Below, one piece after another: positions 38,678 through 48,014 of a stretch of DNA of 64,000 nucleotides. The translations under genes were made by a program, and so were the position numbers. The notes beneath the pieces are model-generated. The model did not search any database, had not been told where the DNA came from, and worked only from the letters and a program-made list of their open reading frames with translations. The DNA comes from Caenimonas aquaedulcis (GTDB taxonomy: Bacteria > Pseudomonadota > Gammaproteobacteria > Burkholderiales > Burkholderiaceae_C): positions 1,932,118 to 1,996,117 of the forward strand of contig NZ_JADWYS010000001.1 of NCBI RefSeq assembly GCF_015831345.1, in the 5' to 3' direction. The number at the start of each line of letters is the position of its first letter. Position 1 is the stretch's first letter.

Positions 38678-39631
38678 ATGTCGGACGGCGCCCACTTGTT
38701 GATCCCCTTCGCCTCATGCCTGGCGCCGGGGTCCGGCGAGGCGTTGCGGAGCACTCCCCTGCCCCACCTCGCGAGCCTGCTCACGCGCCTCGTTCCCGGC
38801 GAGAAGCCGCCGGGCGACGAGCACTCGCTGTCGATGCCGCACGAGCGCCTGCTCGCCACGCTCCTGGGGCTCCCCACCGTCGACGGCCTCATCCCGTGGG
38901 CCGCGCGCGAGGCGTCGCATGAGCGGCTCGGCGGCGCGGACGGCGCCTGGGCCTGGATCACGCCCTGCCACTGGCGCGTGGGCACCGACCACGTGGCCAT
39001 GGACGTGGTGGCCGACCTGTCCGTAGATGAGCAGCAGTCCCGCACCTGCCTCGAAGCGATGCGCCCTTACTTTGCCGAGGACGGGATCGACCTGCACTAT
39101 GTCGCGCCCACCCGCTGGCTCGCGCGCGGCGACCTCTTCCGGCAACTGCCCGCCGCATCGCTGGATCGCGTGGAAGGCCGCGTCATCGACCCCTGGATGC
39201 CGCGCACGGCCGGCGCCGCGCCGCTGCGCCGCCTGCAGCAGGAGATGCAGATGCTGCTGTACACGCATCCGCTGAACGAGGACCGCATCGCGCGCGGGCT
39301 GCTGCCCATCACGTCGTTCTGGGCGAGCGGCACGGGCGCGCTGGGCACCGACAGCGCGGCGTCCACGGCTCCGCCGCGCATCGCCGAAGCCTTGCGCCAG
39401 CCCGCGCTGCATGAAGACTGGGCCGCGTGGGCCTCGGCGTGGCGCGAGATCGATGCGACCGAGTGCGCGGCCCTCGTGCAAACGCTGCGCACCGGGGCGC
39501 CGGTCCAGCTCTCGTTGTGCGGCGAACGCAGCGCGCGCACCTGGACGAGCGAAGGCGCCGGCGGACTCATGCGCAGGCTCGGTGGCATGATCGCGCCCGT
39601 GAAACCCGCCGACGTGCTCGAAGCCCTATGA
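38678..39631 (+). CDS. Conserved protein annotated as phosphoglycerate mutase-like in Burkholderiales
   Basis: 317 residues, cytoplasmic, function uncertain. Features that stand out are HLLIPFASCLAPGSGEAL near the start and LLPITSFWASGTGAL near residue 210, which fit the alkaline-phosphatase-superfamily-like annotation used for this gene family. I cannot identify a full metal site by eye. Its stop overlaps the recJ start (ATGA), a conserved arrangement in related genomes as I recall it. Confidence 0.7.
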   Translation: MSDGAHLLIPFASCLAPGSGEALRSTPLPHLASLLTRLVPGEKPPGDEHSLSMPHERLLATLLGLPTVDGLIPWAAREASHERLGGADGAWAWITPCHWRVGTDHVAMDVVADLSVDEQQSRTCLEAMRPYFAEDGIDLHYVAPTRWLARGDLFRQLPAASLDRVEGRVIDPWMPRTAGAAPLRRLQQEMQMLLYTHPLNEDRIARGLLPITSFWASGTGALGTDSAASTAPPRIAEALRQPALHEDWAAWASAWREIDATECAALVQTLRTGAPVQLSLCGERSARTWTSEGAGGLMRRLGGMIAPVKPADVLEAL

Positions 39632-41343
39632 AGATCATTCCCCGCGACATCCCGCCGCGCGCCGCCTGGGCGCTGGAACAGGCGGGTGTCCATCCGCTGC
39701 TCGCGCGGCTCTACGCCGCGCGCGGCGTGCTCGGCAAGGACGAACTCGACGACGGCCTCGCCCGCCTGCTGCCGCCCGCCGGCATGCGGGGCCTCGCGCA
39801 GGCCTCCGTGCTGCTGGCCGATGCCATCGCCGGCGACCGGAAGCTGTGCATCGTCGCGGACTACGACTGCGACGGCGCCACCGCCTGCGCCGTCGCCGTG
39901 CGCGGCCTGCGCCTCCTCGGCGCGAAGCACGTCGACTACCTCGTGCCCGACCGCGTGATCGACGGCTACGGCCTCACGCCGCCGATCGCACGGCGCGTCA
40001 AGCAGCGCGGCGCCGACGTGCTCATCACGGTGGACAACGGCATCGCGAGCGTGGAGGGTGTCGCGACCGCGAACGAGCTGGGCCTGCAGGTGCTGGTGAC
40101 GGACCATCACCTGCCCGGCGCGCAACTGCCGGACGCCGCGGTGATCGTGAACCCGAACCACCCCGAGTGCGGCTTCGAGAGCAAATCCATTGCCGGTGTC
40201 GGCGTGATGTTCTACGTGCTGCTGGCCTTGCGCTCCGAGCTGCGCCAGCGCGGCGTCTTCGATGCGCAGACGCAGCCCAAGCTCGACGCGCTCCTGCCGC
40301 TCGTCGCGCTGGGGACTGTGGCCGACGTCGTCAAGCTCGACGCGAACAATCGCCGCCTCGTCGCGCAGGGCCTCAAGCGCATCCGCGCGGGCGCGATGCC
40401 CTGCGGACTCGCGAGCCTCTTTGCCGCCGCCGCGCGCAAGCATGCGATGGCCACGACCTTCGACTTCGGCTTCGCGCTCGGGCCGCGCATCAATGCGGCG
40501 GGCCGCATGTCCGACATGACGCTCGGCATCGAATGCCTGATGACGGACGACGCCGCGCGCGGCGACGAACTCGCGAAGCAGCTCGACGCGATCAACCGCG
40601 AGCGCCGCGAAGTCGAGGGCGACATGCGCGAACAGGCGATGGAAATCGTCGACACGCTGTTCGACGAAGGCGAGGAACCGCCGCCCGCCATCTGCGTGTT
40701 CGACCCCGACTTCCACGAGGGCGTGGTGGGCATCGTCGCTTCGCGCGTGAAGGACAAGCTGCACCGCCCCACCTTCGTCTTCGCGGCGAGCCAGGCGCCG
40801 GGCAAGGAGCACGAGCTCAAGGGATCGGGCCGCTCGATCCCGGGCTTCCACCTGCGCGACGCGCTCGACCTCGTGGCCAAGCGCCACCCCGGCGTGCTGC
40901 TGCGTTTCGGCGGCCATGCGATGGCTGCGGGCTGCACGGTGCCGGAGGACCAGCTCGACGTCTTCGAGAACGCGCTGACGCAGGTCGCTCACGAATGGCT
41001 GGACGCCGCGACACTCAAGCGTAGCCTCGCCACAGACGGCCCGCTCGCGCCGGAATACCGCCGCGCCGACCTGGTCGACACGCTGCATCATGAAGTGTGG
41101 GGCCAGGGCTTCGCGCCGCCGGTGTTCAGCGAGGAGGTCGAAGTGATTTCACAGCGCCTCGTGGGGGACAAGCACCTGCAGCTGAAGCTGAAGCACCAGG
41201 GCCAGCCGGTGGACGGCATCTGGTTCGGCCGCACGGAACCTTTGCCCGCGCGCGTGACGCTCGCGTTCCGGCTCGATGCGGACGAATGGCAGGGGGTGCG
41301 GCGCGTGCGCTTCCTGGTGGAAGGCGCCGACGAGCAGGCGTGA
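39628..41343 (+). CDS. recJ: Single-stranded-DNA-specific exonuclease RecJ
   Basis: 5'-3' exonuclease in RecF recombination and mismatch repair. 571 residues. DHH-family motifs: ADYDCDGATA starting at about residue 77, TDHHLPG (Asp159, His160, His161), NPNHPEC, and the DHHA1 region with GFHLRDAL and RFGGHAMAAG. ATG 39628 overlaps the upstream stop. The length and motif set are complete. Confidence 0.96.
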   Translation: MKIIPRDIPPRAAWALEQAGVHPLLARLYAARGVLGKDELDDGLARLLPPAGMRGLAQASVLLADAIAGDRKLCIVADYDCDGATACAVAVRGLRLLGAKHVDYLVPDRVIDGYGLTPPIARRVKQRGADVLITVDNGIASVEGVATANELGLQVLVTDHHLPGAQLPDAAVIVNPNHPECGFESKSIAGVGVMFYVLLALRSELRQRGVFDAQTQPKLDALLPLVALGTVADVVKLDANNRRLVAQGLKRIRAGAMPCGLASLFAAAARKHAMATTFDFGFALGPRINAAGRMSDMTLGIECLMTDDAARGDELAKQLDAINRERREVEGDMREQAMEIVDTLFDEGEEPPPAICVFDPDFHEGVVGIVASRVKDKLHRPTFVFAASQAPGKEHELKGSGRSIPGFHLRDALDLVAKRHPGVLLRFGGHAMAAGCTVPEDQLDVFENALTQVAHEWLDAATLKRSLATDGPLAPEYRRADLVDTLHHEVWGQGFAPPVFSEEVEVISQRLVGDKHLQLKLKHQGQPVDGIWFGRTEPLPARVTLAFRLDADEWQGVRRVRFLVEGADEQA

Positions 41344-41344
41344 C

Positions 41345-41665
41345 TCAGGCGTGCAGGCCAGCGGGGACCGGCGCGCGCTCGTCGTCGAAATAGGCGAAGA
41401 GCTTGGCCGCGATGCCGCGCAGCTCGCGGTCCTGCAGGGTGTGCGCGCGTGCCAGCTGCCACATCGCGTACTCGCGGTCGCCCAGCATCATGGAGGTGTT
41501 GATGCAGCGGCCATGCCCTGCCATGAGCAGCGCGAAAGCCGAGAGCAGGGAGGTGGGGCAGTAGCGCATGGAGCCGGTCAGGGCGTCGTACTCGTCCGAG
41601 GCATCGATCGACGTCAGGGTGATTTCGCTCCAGGGCACATTGACGTGGGCGACGGCGTTGTTCAT
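41345..41665 (-). CDS. Hypothetical protein, 106 aa
   Basis: Not recognised. Cytoplasmic, mixed composition, with a possible helix LLSAFALLMAGHGRC. A good ribosome site (CAGGAG) lies 8 bases before the ATG, and its reading direction converges with recJ one base apart, so it is likely a real gene. No signal peptide or membrane span. Confidence 0.6.
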   Translation of the reverse strand: MNNAVAHVNVPWSEITLTSIDASDEYDALTGSMRYCPTSLLSAFALLMAGHGRCINTSMMLGDREYAMWQLARAHTLQDRELRGIAAKLFAYFDDERAPVPAGLHA

Positions 41666-41791
41666 GACGGGGCTCCTGCGGTGGCTGGGGTTTCTCGTTT
41701 CGACCTGGATTGATCCTAGGTCGAGCCCCGCGTCGGCGCGGTCGGCGAGGGCAGGTTCCGTCTGTCGGACGCCTGCCGCCGCCGCGCGTAG

Positions 41792-42034
41792 TCAATCGCG
41801 ATGGGCCCTGTCGGCGCAGGTGTAGAAGGTCGAGCGCGGCATGGCGCGCTGGCAGTCGGCCATGGCGACACGCTGCACCGGGGCGGCCGCGTCACGCGTC
41901 TGGGCCCTGGCCACCTGCTGGCTGCACAGCATCCAGAACGCGACGAGCTGGCCGATGGCCAGCAGACCGAGGGCGGCCCACATCAGCATGTCTCGGGGCG
42001 TGGCGGCGCGGGTGCGGGCGGAAGAGGTGGGCAT
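41792..42034 (-). CDS. Small membrane-anchored hypothetical protein, 80 aa
   Basis: One strong membrane span (MLMWAALGLLAIGQLVAFWM) with a short basic cytoplasmic N-terminus; the C-terminal ~45 residues hold two further cysteines (ADCQRAM, FYTCADR) that could form a disulfide in the periplasm. A CAGGAA site precedes the ATG. Function unknown. Confidence 0.6.
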   Translation of the reverse strand: MPTSSARTRAATPRDMLMWAALGLLAIGQLVAFWMLCSQQVARAQTRDAAAPVQRVAMADCQRAMPRSTFYTCADRAHRD

Positions 42035-42155
42035 GTCGGGTTCCTGCGGAAGTTGCAGCGATGTTAGGAAGCCCCTTGCACGGCCGAGTCAGGCCGCAGC
42101 CGCGTGAGGCTGTAGGACGGGAGCGCGGCGCGGCGGGAGCCGCCACAATCGCGGC

Positions 42156-43073
42156 ATGCAGAACCTGCTCGACGCGGCCATGACGGCGGCCCGGCTCCCC
42201 TATCCCGCCCTGGCCGAGGAGATTCGCCGGCTGCTGGCGGATGCGTCGGTGCAGGTGCCCGAACGGCTCGTGCAGCCCCTCGCCGGAGGCGGCAGCCTGT
42301 TCGTCATGCCCGCCTGCGACAGCCGCATCGCGATCGCCAAGCTCATCACGTTCACGCCCGCTAACGCGGGCAGCGGCCGCGCCGCCATCCAGGGCGACGT
42401 CGCCGTGTTCGACGTGGCGACGGGCGCGCGCATCGGCCTGCTCGACGGTCCCACCGTCACCGCGCGCCGGACCGCCGCGGTGTCGCTGCTGGCGGCGCAG
42501 CATCTCGCACCCAGCGCGGCCGGGCCGCTGCTGGTGGTCGGCGCCGGCGCGCAGGGGCGTGCGCACGTGGAAGCCTTTGCACAGGGGCTCGGCGTGCGCG
42601 AGGTCGCGATCGCGTCCCGCAGCGCCGCCAGCGCGCAGGCGCTCTCCGCCCATGCACGGACGCTCGGCCTTGCGGCCCGTGTCGTGGAGGACCCTCACGC
42701 GGCGCTCGCGGACTGCCCGCTGGTAGTGACCTGCACACCCGCGAACGCAGTCGTGCTGCGTGCCAGGCCACGCGATGACGCCTTCATCGCGGCCGTCGGC
42801 GCCTTCACGCCCGCCATGGTCGAGCTGGACGCCGGCATGTGCCGGGACATGGCGCAACGGGGACGCGTGGTCGTCGATACGCGCGATGCTCAACACGAAG
42901 CCGGTGACCTGATCCAGGCCGGCCTGGACGTGTCCTCGTTCCCCACACTGGGCGAGGTCCTGCGCGATGCGGCGCCGGCCGGGCGCGGACCCGTGCTGTT
43001 CAAGAGCTGCGGCTGGGCCGGCTGGGACCTGGCCGCCGCCCGCCTGGCGGTCAGGCAAGGGGAAGCGGGATGA
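42156..43073 (+). CDS. Ornithine cyclodeaminase / mu-crystallin family, probable delta1-pyrroline-2-carboxylate reductase
   Basis: 305 residues. The NAD(P)-binding motif VVGAGAQGRAHVEAF and the AIAKLITFTPANA and GLLDGPTVTARRTAAVSLLA segments are typical of the family. The sequence fits the branch acting as Pyr2C reductase in hydroxyproline and D-amino-acid pathways, but ornithine cyclodeaminase cannot be excluded. No amino-acid genes are adjacent. Confidence 0.85.
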   Translation: MQNLLDAAMTAARLPYPALAEEIRRLLADASVQVPERLVQPLAGGGSLFVMPACDSRIAIAKLITFTPANAGSGRAAIQGDVAVFDVATGARIGLLDGPTVTARRTAAVSLLAAQHLAPSAAGPLLVVGAGAQGRAHVEAFAQGLGVREVAIASRSAASAQALSAHARTLGLAARVVEDPHAALADCPLVVTCTPANAVVLRARPRDDAFIAAVGAFTPAMVELDAGMCRDMAQRGRVVVDTRDAQHEAGDLIQAGLDVSSFPTLGEVLRDAAPAGRGPVLFKSCGWAGWDLAAARLAVRQGEAG

Positions 43074-43115
43074 AGATTCGCGGCCCGGCGATCCGGATCG
43101 CCGCGTCGCAGCGGC

Positions 43116-43682
<567 letters not shown>

Positions 43683-43726
43683 GAAGTTCTCTCCTGCCGG
43701 GAATTGTAGGGGCGGGGCCCCGCCCC

Positions 43727-45004
43727 TCAACCGGCGATCACCGCGCGTTCGATCGCCCGGTCGTCCCCGAGCACGATCAGGGAGAAGAGCAGCTCGTCGA
43801 GGTTGGCCGCCTGCGCTGTCTTGCGCGCGAGCAGCGGCGTGGCCTTCGGGTCGATCACGATGAAGTCCGCTTCGCAGCCCGGCTGCAGGTTGCCCACGAC
43901 GCCGTCGAGGCCCAGCGCCTGCGCCGCGCCCGCCGTGTGCTGCCACCAGAGGTTCTGCGGCGACAGCGACACGCCGGGCTTGGTCTGGCCTTCGCGCCCC
44001 ACGTAGTACGCCGCCAGCATCGTGTGGAAGGGACTGAAGCTCGTGCCGCCGCCGACGTCGCTCGCGAGGCCATGCTTGAAGCCGATGCGCCGGGCGCCTT
44101 CGTAGTCGAAGAAGCCGCTGCCGAGGAACAGGTTGCTCGTGGGGCTCACCGCCGCCGCCGCACCGGTGGAGCGCATCAGCGCGCGGTCTTCGTCGTCGAA
44201 ATGGATGCAATGCGCGTAGATGGCACGCTCGCGCATCAGCCCGAAATCGTCGTAGATCGACAGGTAGCTGCGCGAGGCGGGAAAGAGCTCGCGCGCCCAT
44301 GCGATCTCGTCGAGGTTCTCCGCGACGTGCGACTGGATCCACACGTCCGGATACCTGGCCGCGAGCTCGCCCGCGCCGCGCAGCTGCGCTTCGGTGCAGC
44401 TGGGCGCGAAGCGTGGGGTGATCGCATAGCCCAGCCGGCCGTTGCCGTGCCAGCGCTGGATCAGCGCTTCGGTGTCGACGAGCGATTGCTCCGTCTGGTC
44501 GCGCACGCCGTCGGGCGAGTGCCGGTCCTGCAGCACCTTGCCCGCGATCATCCGCATGCCGCGCCCCTGTGCCTCGGTCATGAGCGCATTGACCGACGAC
44601 GGATGCGATGTCGCGAACGTGAGCGCACTCGTCACGCCGTGGCGCAGCAATTCGTCGACGAAGAAGGTCGCGAGTTCGCCCGCATAGGCCTCGTCCGAGA
44701 ATTTGGATTCGTGGGGAAAGGTGTAGTTCTCGAGCCAGGGCAGCAGCCCCGGGGCCGGCGAACCGATCACGTCCAGTTGCGGGAAGTGGATATGCAGGTC
44801 GATGAAGCCGGGGGCGATGATGCGGCACGGGAGGTGTTCGACGGCGACGCCGGGGAAGTTGCCCGCCAGCGCCTGGTAGCTGCCCGCCGCCCGGACGACG
44901 CGCCGCCCCTGCGCATCCGGGCCGACCACCAGCAGGCCGTCCTCGTCGAAGACCGCCGAAGCATCGTCGGCGAAACGGAGAAGGGAGGCTCGAAAGGCGC
45001 GCAT
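43727..45004 (-). CDS. guaD: Guanine deaminase
   Basis: Converts guanine to xanthine. 425 residues from ATG 45004; a TTG at 45019 would overlap the upstream gene and add five residues. Zinc ligands: [10 protein letters not shown] (His-x-His), a His in [11 protein letters not shown], a His in YAHCIHF, and the Asp in [11 protein letters not shown]. Directly follows the BMP binding-protein gene, so purine capture and deamination are co-expressed. Its product is the substrate of the xanthine dehydrogenase at 61.7 kb. Confidence 0.95.
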   Translation of the reverse strand: MRAFRASLLRFADDASAVFDEDGLLVVGPDAQGRRVVRAAGSYQALAGNFPGVAVEHLPCRIIAPGFIDLHIHFPQLDVIGSPAPGLLPWLENYTFPHESKFSDEAYAGELATFFVDELLRHGVTSALTFATSHPSSVNALMTEAQGRGMRMIAGKVLQDRHSPDGVRDQTEQSLVDTEALIQRWHGNGRLGYAITPRFAPSCTEAQLRGAGELAARYPDVWIQSHVAENLDEIAWARELFPASRSYLSIYDDFGLMRERAIYAHCIHFDDEDRALMRSTGAAAAVSPTSNLFLGSGFFDYEGARRIGFKHGLASDVGGGTSFSPFHTMLAAYYVGREGQTKPGVSLSPQNLWWQHTAGAAQALGLDGVVGNLQPGCEADFIVIDPKATPLLARKTAQAANLDELLFSLIVLGDDRAIERAVIAG

Positions 45005-45008
45005 CGCC

Positions 45009-46082
45009 CTATTTTGCAATTTTCCCCTGCACGCCCGACACGAGGTAGTTCATGGAGAGGATCTGTTCGTCCGTCAGGGCCTGACCGCGCGCGAGCACTT
45101 CATGGCCTTCGTTGTCCACGATCGGCCCCACGAAGGGTCGCAGCTTGCCCGATGCGATGTCCTGCTGGCGCGCGAGCACTTCGCCCTGCACCGACTTCGG
45201 CACCTTCGGGCCGAAGTCGCCGACGCGGATCATCCCTTCCTTCACGCCGCCCCACACGTTGCCGCTCTTCCAGGACCCGTCGAGCACCGCCTGCGTGCGG
45301 CGCTTGTAGTAGTCACCCCATTGGTGCGTGACGGCGACGATCTGCGCGTCCGGGCCGGCCTTGCGCATGTCCGAGTGGTAGGCCACGGCCATCTTGCCGC
45401 GCTCCTGCGCCGCCGTCATCACGGCGGTGGAACCGGTGTGGAACGCGATCACGTCGACGTCCTGGTTGAAGAGCGTCATCGCCGCCTCCCGCTCGCGCGG
45501 CGGGTCGAACCAGGCGTTGAGCCACACGACCTTGACCTGTGCCTTCGGGTCCACCGAGCGCATGCCCAGCGTGAAGGCGTTGATGCCTTGCAGCACTTCG
45601 GGAATCGGGAAGCCGGCCACGTAACCCGCGACGTGCGACTTCGACATGCGCCCCGCCGCGATCCCCGCGAGGTAGCGGCCTTCGTAATAGCGGGCGTTCG
45701 CTGTTGCCACGTTGGGCGCCGTCTTGTAGCCGGTGATGGATTCGAACTTCACATCCGGAAATTCCTTCGCCACCTTCATGGTGGGCTCCATGTAGCCGAA
45801 GCTCGGCGTGAAGATGAGCTTGTGGCCCGTCGCCGCGAGATCGCGAATCACGCGCTCGGCGTCGGGGCCTTCGGGCACGTTCTCCACGAAGTCCGCCTTG
45901 ACCTTGTCTCCGTAGGCCGACTGCACGGCCTGCCGCGCGTCCTCGTGCTGGCGCACCCAGCCGGCCTCGGTGACCGGCGCGACATAGACGAAGCCGATCT
46001 TCAGCGGCTCGGCCGCGGCGGCATGAAAGGCGGGAATCGAAAAACAGGCGGCCGCGAGCGCAGCAGCGAGGTTTTTGTACAT
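45009..46082 (-). CDS. BMP-family solute-binding protein (orphan, purine/nucleoside type)
   Basis: 357 residues with a cleavable Sec signal (NLAAALAAACFSIPAFHAAA) and no lipobox Cys at the cleavage site. Body typical of BMP/PnrA purine-nucleoside receptors: KIGFVYVAPVTEAGW, FTPSFGYMEPTM, GYVAGFPIPEVLQGINAF. No permease or ATPase genes adjoin it. A second BMP receptor with its transporter is at 56.9-61.6 kb, so this one may feed that importer. It stands between ada and guaD. Confidence 0.9.
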   Translation of the reverse strand: MYKNLAAALAAACFSIPAFHAAAAEPLKIGFVYVAPVTEAGWVRQHEDARQAVQSAYGDKVKADFVENVPEGPDAERVIRDLAATGHKLIFTPSFGYMEPTMKVAKEFPDVKFESITGYKTAPNVATANARYYEGRYLAGIAAGRMSKSHVAGYVAGFPIPEVLQGINAFTLGMRSVDPKAQVKVVWLNAWFDPPREREAAMTLFNQDVDVIAFHTGSTAVMTAAQERGKMAVAYHSDMRKAGPDAQIVAVTHQWGDYYKRRTQAVLDGSWKSGNVWGGVKEGMIRVGDFGPKVPKSVQGEVLARQQDIASGKLRPFVGPIVDNEGHEVLARGQALTDEQILSMNYLVSGVQGKIAK

Positions 46083-46197
46083 GGTGGTCCTCTACATGGC
46101 CCCGAAAATGAAATTGCCGCTGCGGGGCGCAACGGCGACGATGATTTTACCCAGTCGCGTTGGTCGATGGCTGGGAAGCTCGGTGTAGTCACGCGCT

Positions 46198-46428
46198 GGG
46201 TCGCGTCAGGCAGTGCCCGGTGGGGCTCATACTGCGGCGGTTTTGCTTCGCAAAACTTCCCTGGGATTTCCGGGCTGGGGGCGGGGCCGCAAAAACTCGC
46301 TTCGCTAACGCTCTCGCTCAAACACTTGCGGCCAGTCAGTTCACGAAGCGCGCAAGCGCGCCCGCCCCCAGCCCGGAAATCCCAGGCGCCGCAGAAATCG
46401 CCCCACCGGGCACCGCCTGCCGCGACCC
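46198..46428. repeat. Structured palindromic element E1
   Basis: 231 bases, with no coding signal. From outside in: an outer helix (46198-46239 with 46386-46428) with a few mismatches; a hairpin GTTTTGC-TTC-GCAAAAC (46240-46256) on one side only; a perfect 26-bp stem (46260-46285 with 46361-46386); and a 75-base loop that starts CCGCAAAAACTCGC. It forms one arm of a head-to-head pair with E2 at 46475. With 46083-46197 this fills the gap between the ada and BMP genes; the 115 bases next to the BMP start hold no signal I can support. Confidence 0.85.
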
Positions 46429-46482
46429 GGAGAGTGGTACTCGGATGTTCAAACCCGCAGGCACGCCACTCCTCGGGTCGCG
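46421..46482. repeat. Junction hairpin between E1 and E2
   Basis: CGCGACCCGGAGAGTGG (46421-46437) pairs with CCACTCCTCGGGTCGCG (46466-46482), 15 of 17 positions, around a 28-base loop. It includes the last bases of E1 and the first of E2, so the two elements can fold either each on itself or across the junction. Confidence 0.65.
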
Positions 46483-46709
46483 TCAGGCGGTAGGCGGCAG
46501 GGGCGATTTCTGTGGTGGCTGCTTTCGCTGCTCCGGCGGCGGAGCGCGCTTGCGCGCCTTGTGAACTGACTCACCGCAAGTGTTTGAGCGAGAGCGTCAG
46601 CGAAGCGAGTTTTTGCGGTGCCGCCGCCGGAGCAGCGAAAGCAGCGGAGTTTTTGCGAAGCAAAAACCGCCACAGTATGAGCCCCTGCCGCATACCGCCT
46701 GACGCGACC
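46475..46709. repeat. Structured palindromic element E2, inverted relative to E1
   Basis: 235 bases. Outer helix (46475-46517 with 46667-46709), a hairpin GTTTTTGC-GAA-GCAAAAAC (46649-46667) on one side, a perfect 25-bp stem (46518-46542 with 46621-46645), and a 78-base loop that is a near-identical reverse complement of the E1 loop. Its inner stem sequence differs from that of E1 although both are perfectly paired. It begins 15 bases after the ada stop codon. Confidence 0.85.
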
Positions 46710-46724
46710 AGCGCGCTCTACAAA

Positions 46725-47765
46725 TCACTCAAAGGACGCAAACACCTCGTCGAGTTGCGCACGCCACTTCTTCTTCATCGCCTCATCCACGAAGCTCGCC
46801 TCGAAGCTGTTCGCGGCCAGCTGGTAGGCGTGCCTCGCATCCATGCCGGTCGCCGCGAAGGTCTGCAGGAAGTTGTCGTTCATGTAGCCGCCGAAGTACG
46901 CCGGGTCATCCGAGTTCACCGTCGCAACGATGCCCGCGTCGAGCAGCTGCTTCAGGTTGTGGTCTTCCAGTTTCGGGAACACGCACAGCTTCAGGTTGGA
47001 CAACGGGCACACCGTGAGCGGAATGCGGTCCTTTGCCAGCCGCTTCATCAGCGCGGGATCCTTCACCGACTGCACGCCGTGGTCGATGCGCTCCACGTGC
47101 AGGGTGTCCAGCGCCGTCCAGACGTACGCGGGCGGGCCCTCTTCGCCCGCATGCGCGACGAGGTGCAGGCCGAGTTCGCGGCAGCGCTCGAACACGCCCG
47201 CGAACTTCTCGGGGGGATGGCCCACCTCGCTCGAATCGAGGCCCACGCCGATGAACTTGTCCCGGAAGGGCATGGCCTCCTCCAGCGTCGCGAAGGCCTC
47301 GGCCTCGCTCAGGTGGCGCAGGAAGCACAGGATGAGCGAACCGTCCACGCCGAGCCGCGCACGCGCGTCTTCGCAGGCGCGATGCAGGCCGTCGATCACC
47401 GTGCGCATCGCGACACCCCGCGCCGTGTGCGTCTGCGGATCGAAGAACAGTTCCGCGTGCACCACGTGGTCCGCGGCGGCGCGCTCGAAGTACGCCCACG
47501 CCATGTCGTAGAAGTCCTGCTCCTTGAGCAGCACACTCGCCCCGGCGTAGTAGATGTCCAGGAAGCTTTGCAGGTTGGTGAAGGCATAGGCGCGCCGCAA
47601 CGCCTCGACGCCCGGGTACGCAAGCTTCACGCCGTTGCGCTGCGCGAGCTCGAAGATCAGCTCGGGCTCGAGCGAGCCCTCGATGTGGATGTGCAGTTCG
47701 GCCTTCGGCATGCGGCGCAGCAGCTCGGGCAGGCGTGCGGGGGAAATGTCGGGGTGTTGGTTCAT
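46725..47765 (-). CDS. add: Adenosine deaminase
   Basis: Converts adenosine to inosine, or adenine to hypoxanthine in the closely related adenine-deaminase branch. 346 residues. Zinc and catalytic residues: [32 protein letters not shown] and [12 protein letters not shown]. The start context places ATG 47765 at the expected N-terminus. Its message runs into the E2/E1 elements and then toward the BMP receptor gene. Confidence 0.93.
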   Translation of the reverse strand: MNQHPDISPARLPELLRRMPKAELHIHIEGSLEPELIFELAQRNGVKLAYPGVEALRRAYAFTNLQSFLDIYYAGASVLLKEQDFYDMAWAYFERAAADHVVHAELFFDPQTHTARGVAMRTVIDGLHRACEDARARLGVDGSLILCFLRHLSEAEAFATLEEAMPFRDKFIGVGLDSSEVGHPPEKFAGVFERCRELGLHLVAHAGEEGPPAYVWTALDTLHVERIDHGVQSVKDPALMKRLAKDRIPLTVCPLSNLKLCVFPKLEDHNLKQLLDAGIVATVNSDDPAYFGGYMNDNFLQTFAATGMDARHAYQLAANSFEASFVDEAMKKKWRAQLDEVFASFE

Positions 47766-48014
47766 GGAGTCGGCGACGCAGAAAAATACACATGCAGGAT
47801 ATCGCGCCGACGCAGTCGCAACAGCTCGTTACCAAATAGTCCTGCTCATCCAGCCGGCCCCTCAGGTTGCTCCCATTGACGGCATGAAGCCTGCATGACC
47901 GAATGGGCCCGGCGCGCGCATTACCAGTGCCCGCGCCGAGCGGATCCAAGTATCAACCGAAACTTTCGGCGCGCCTACGAGGCACGCCGATCGACTGCCC
48001 AAGGAGGGTAAGCA

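Noticed and set aside
45017..45019. TTG start for guanine deaminase
   Set aside because: It overlaps the receptor gene and adds MQNRA only; ATG 45004 is the simpler start, though the TTG cannot be excluded.
46198..46709. CRISPR array or insertion-sequence ends
   Set aside because: The repeats are inverted, not direct with unique spacers, and no cas or transposase gene lies between or near them.
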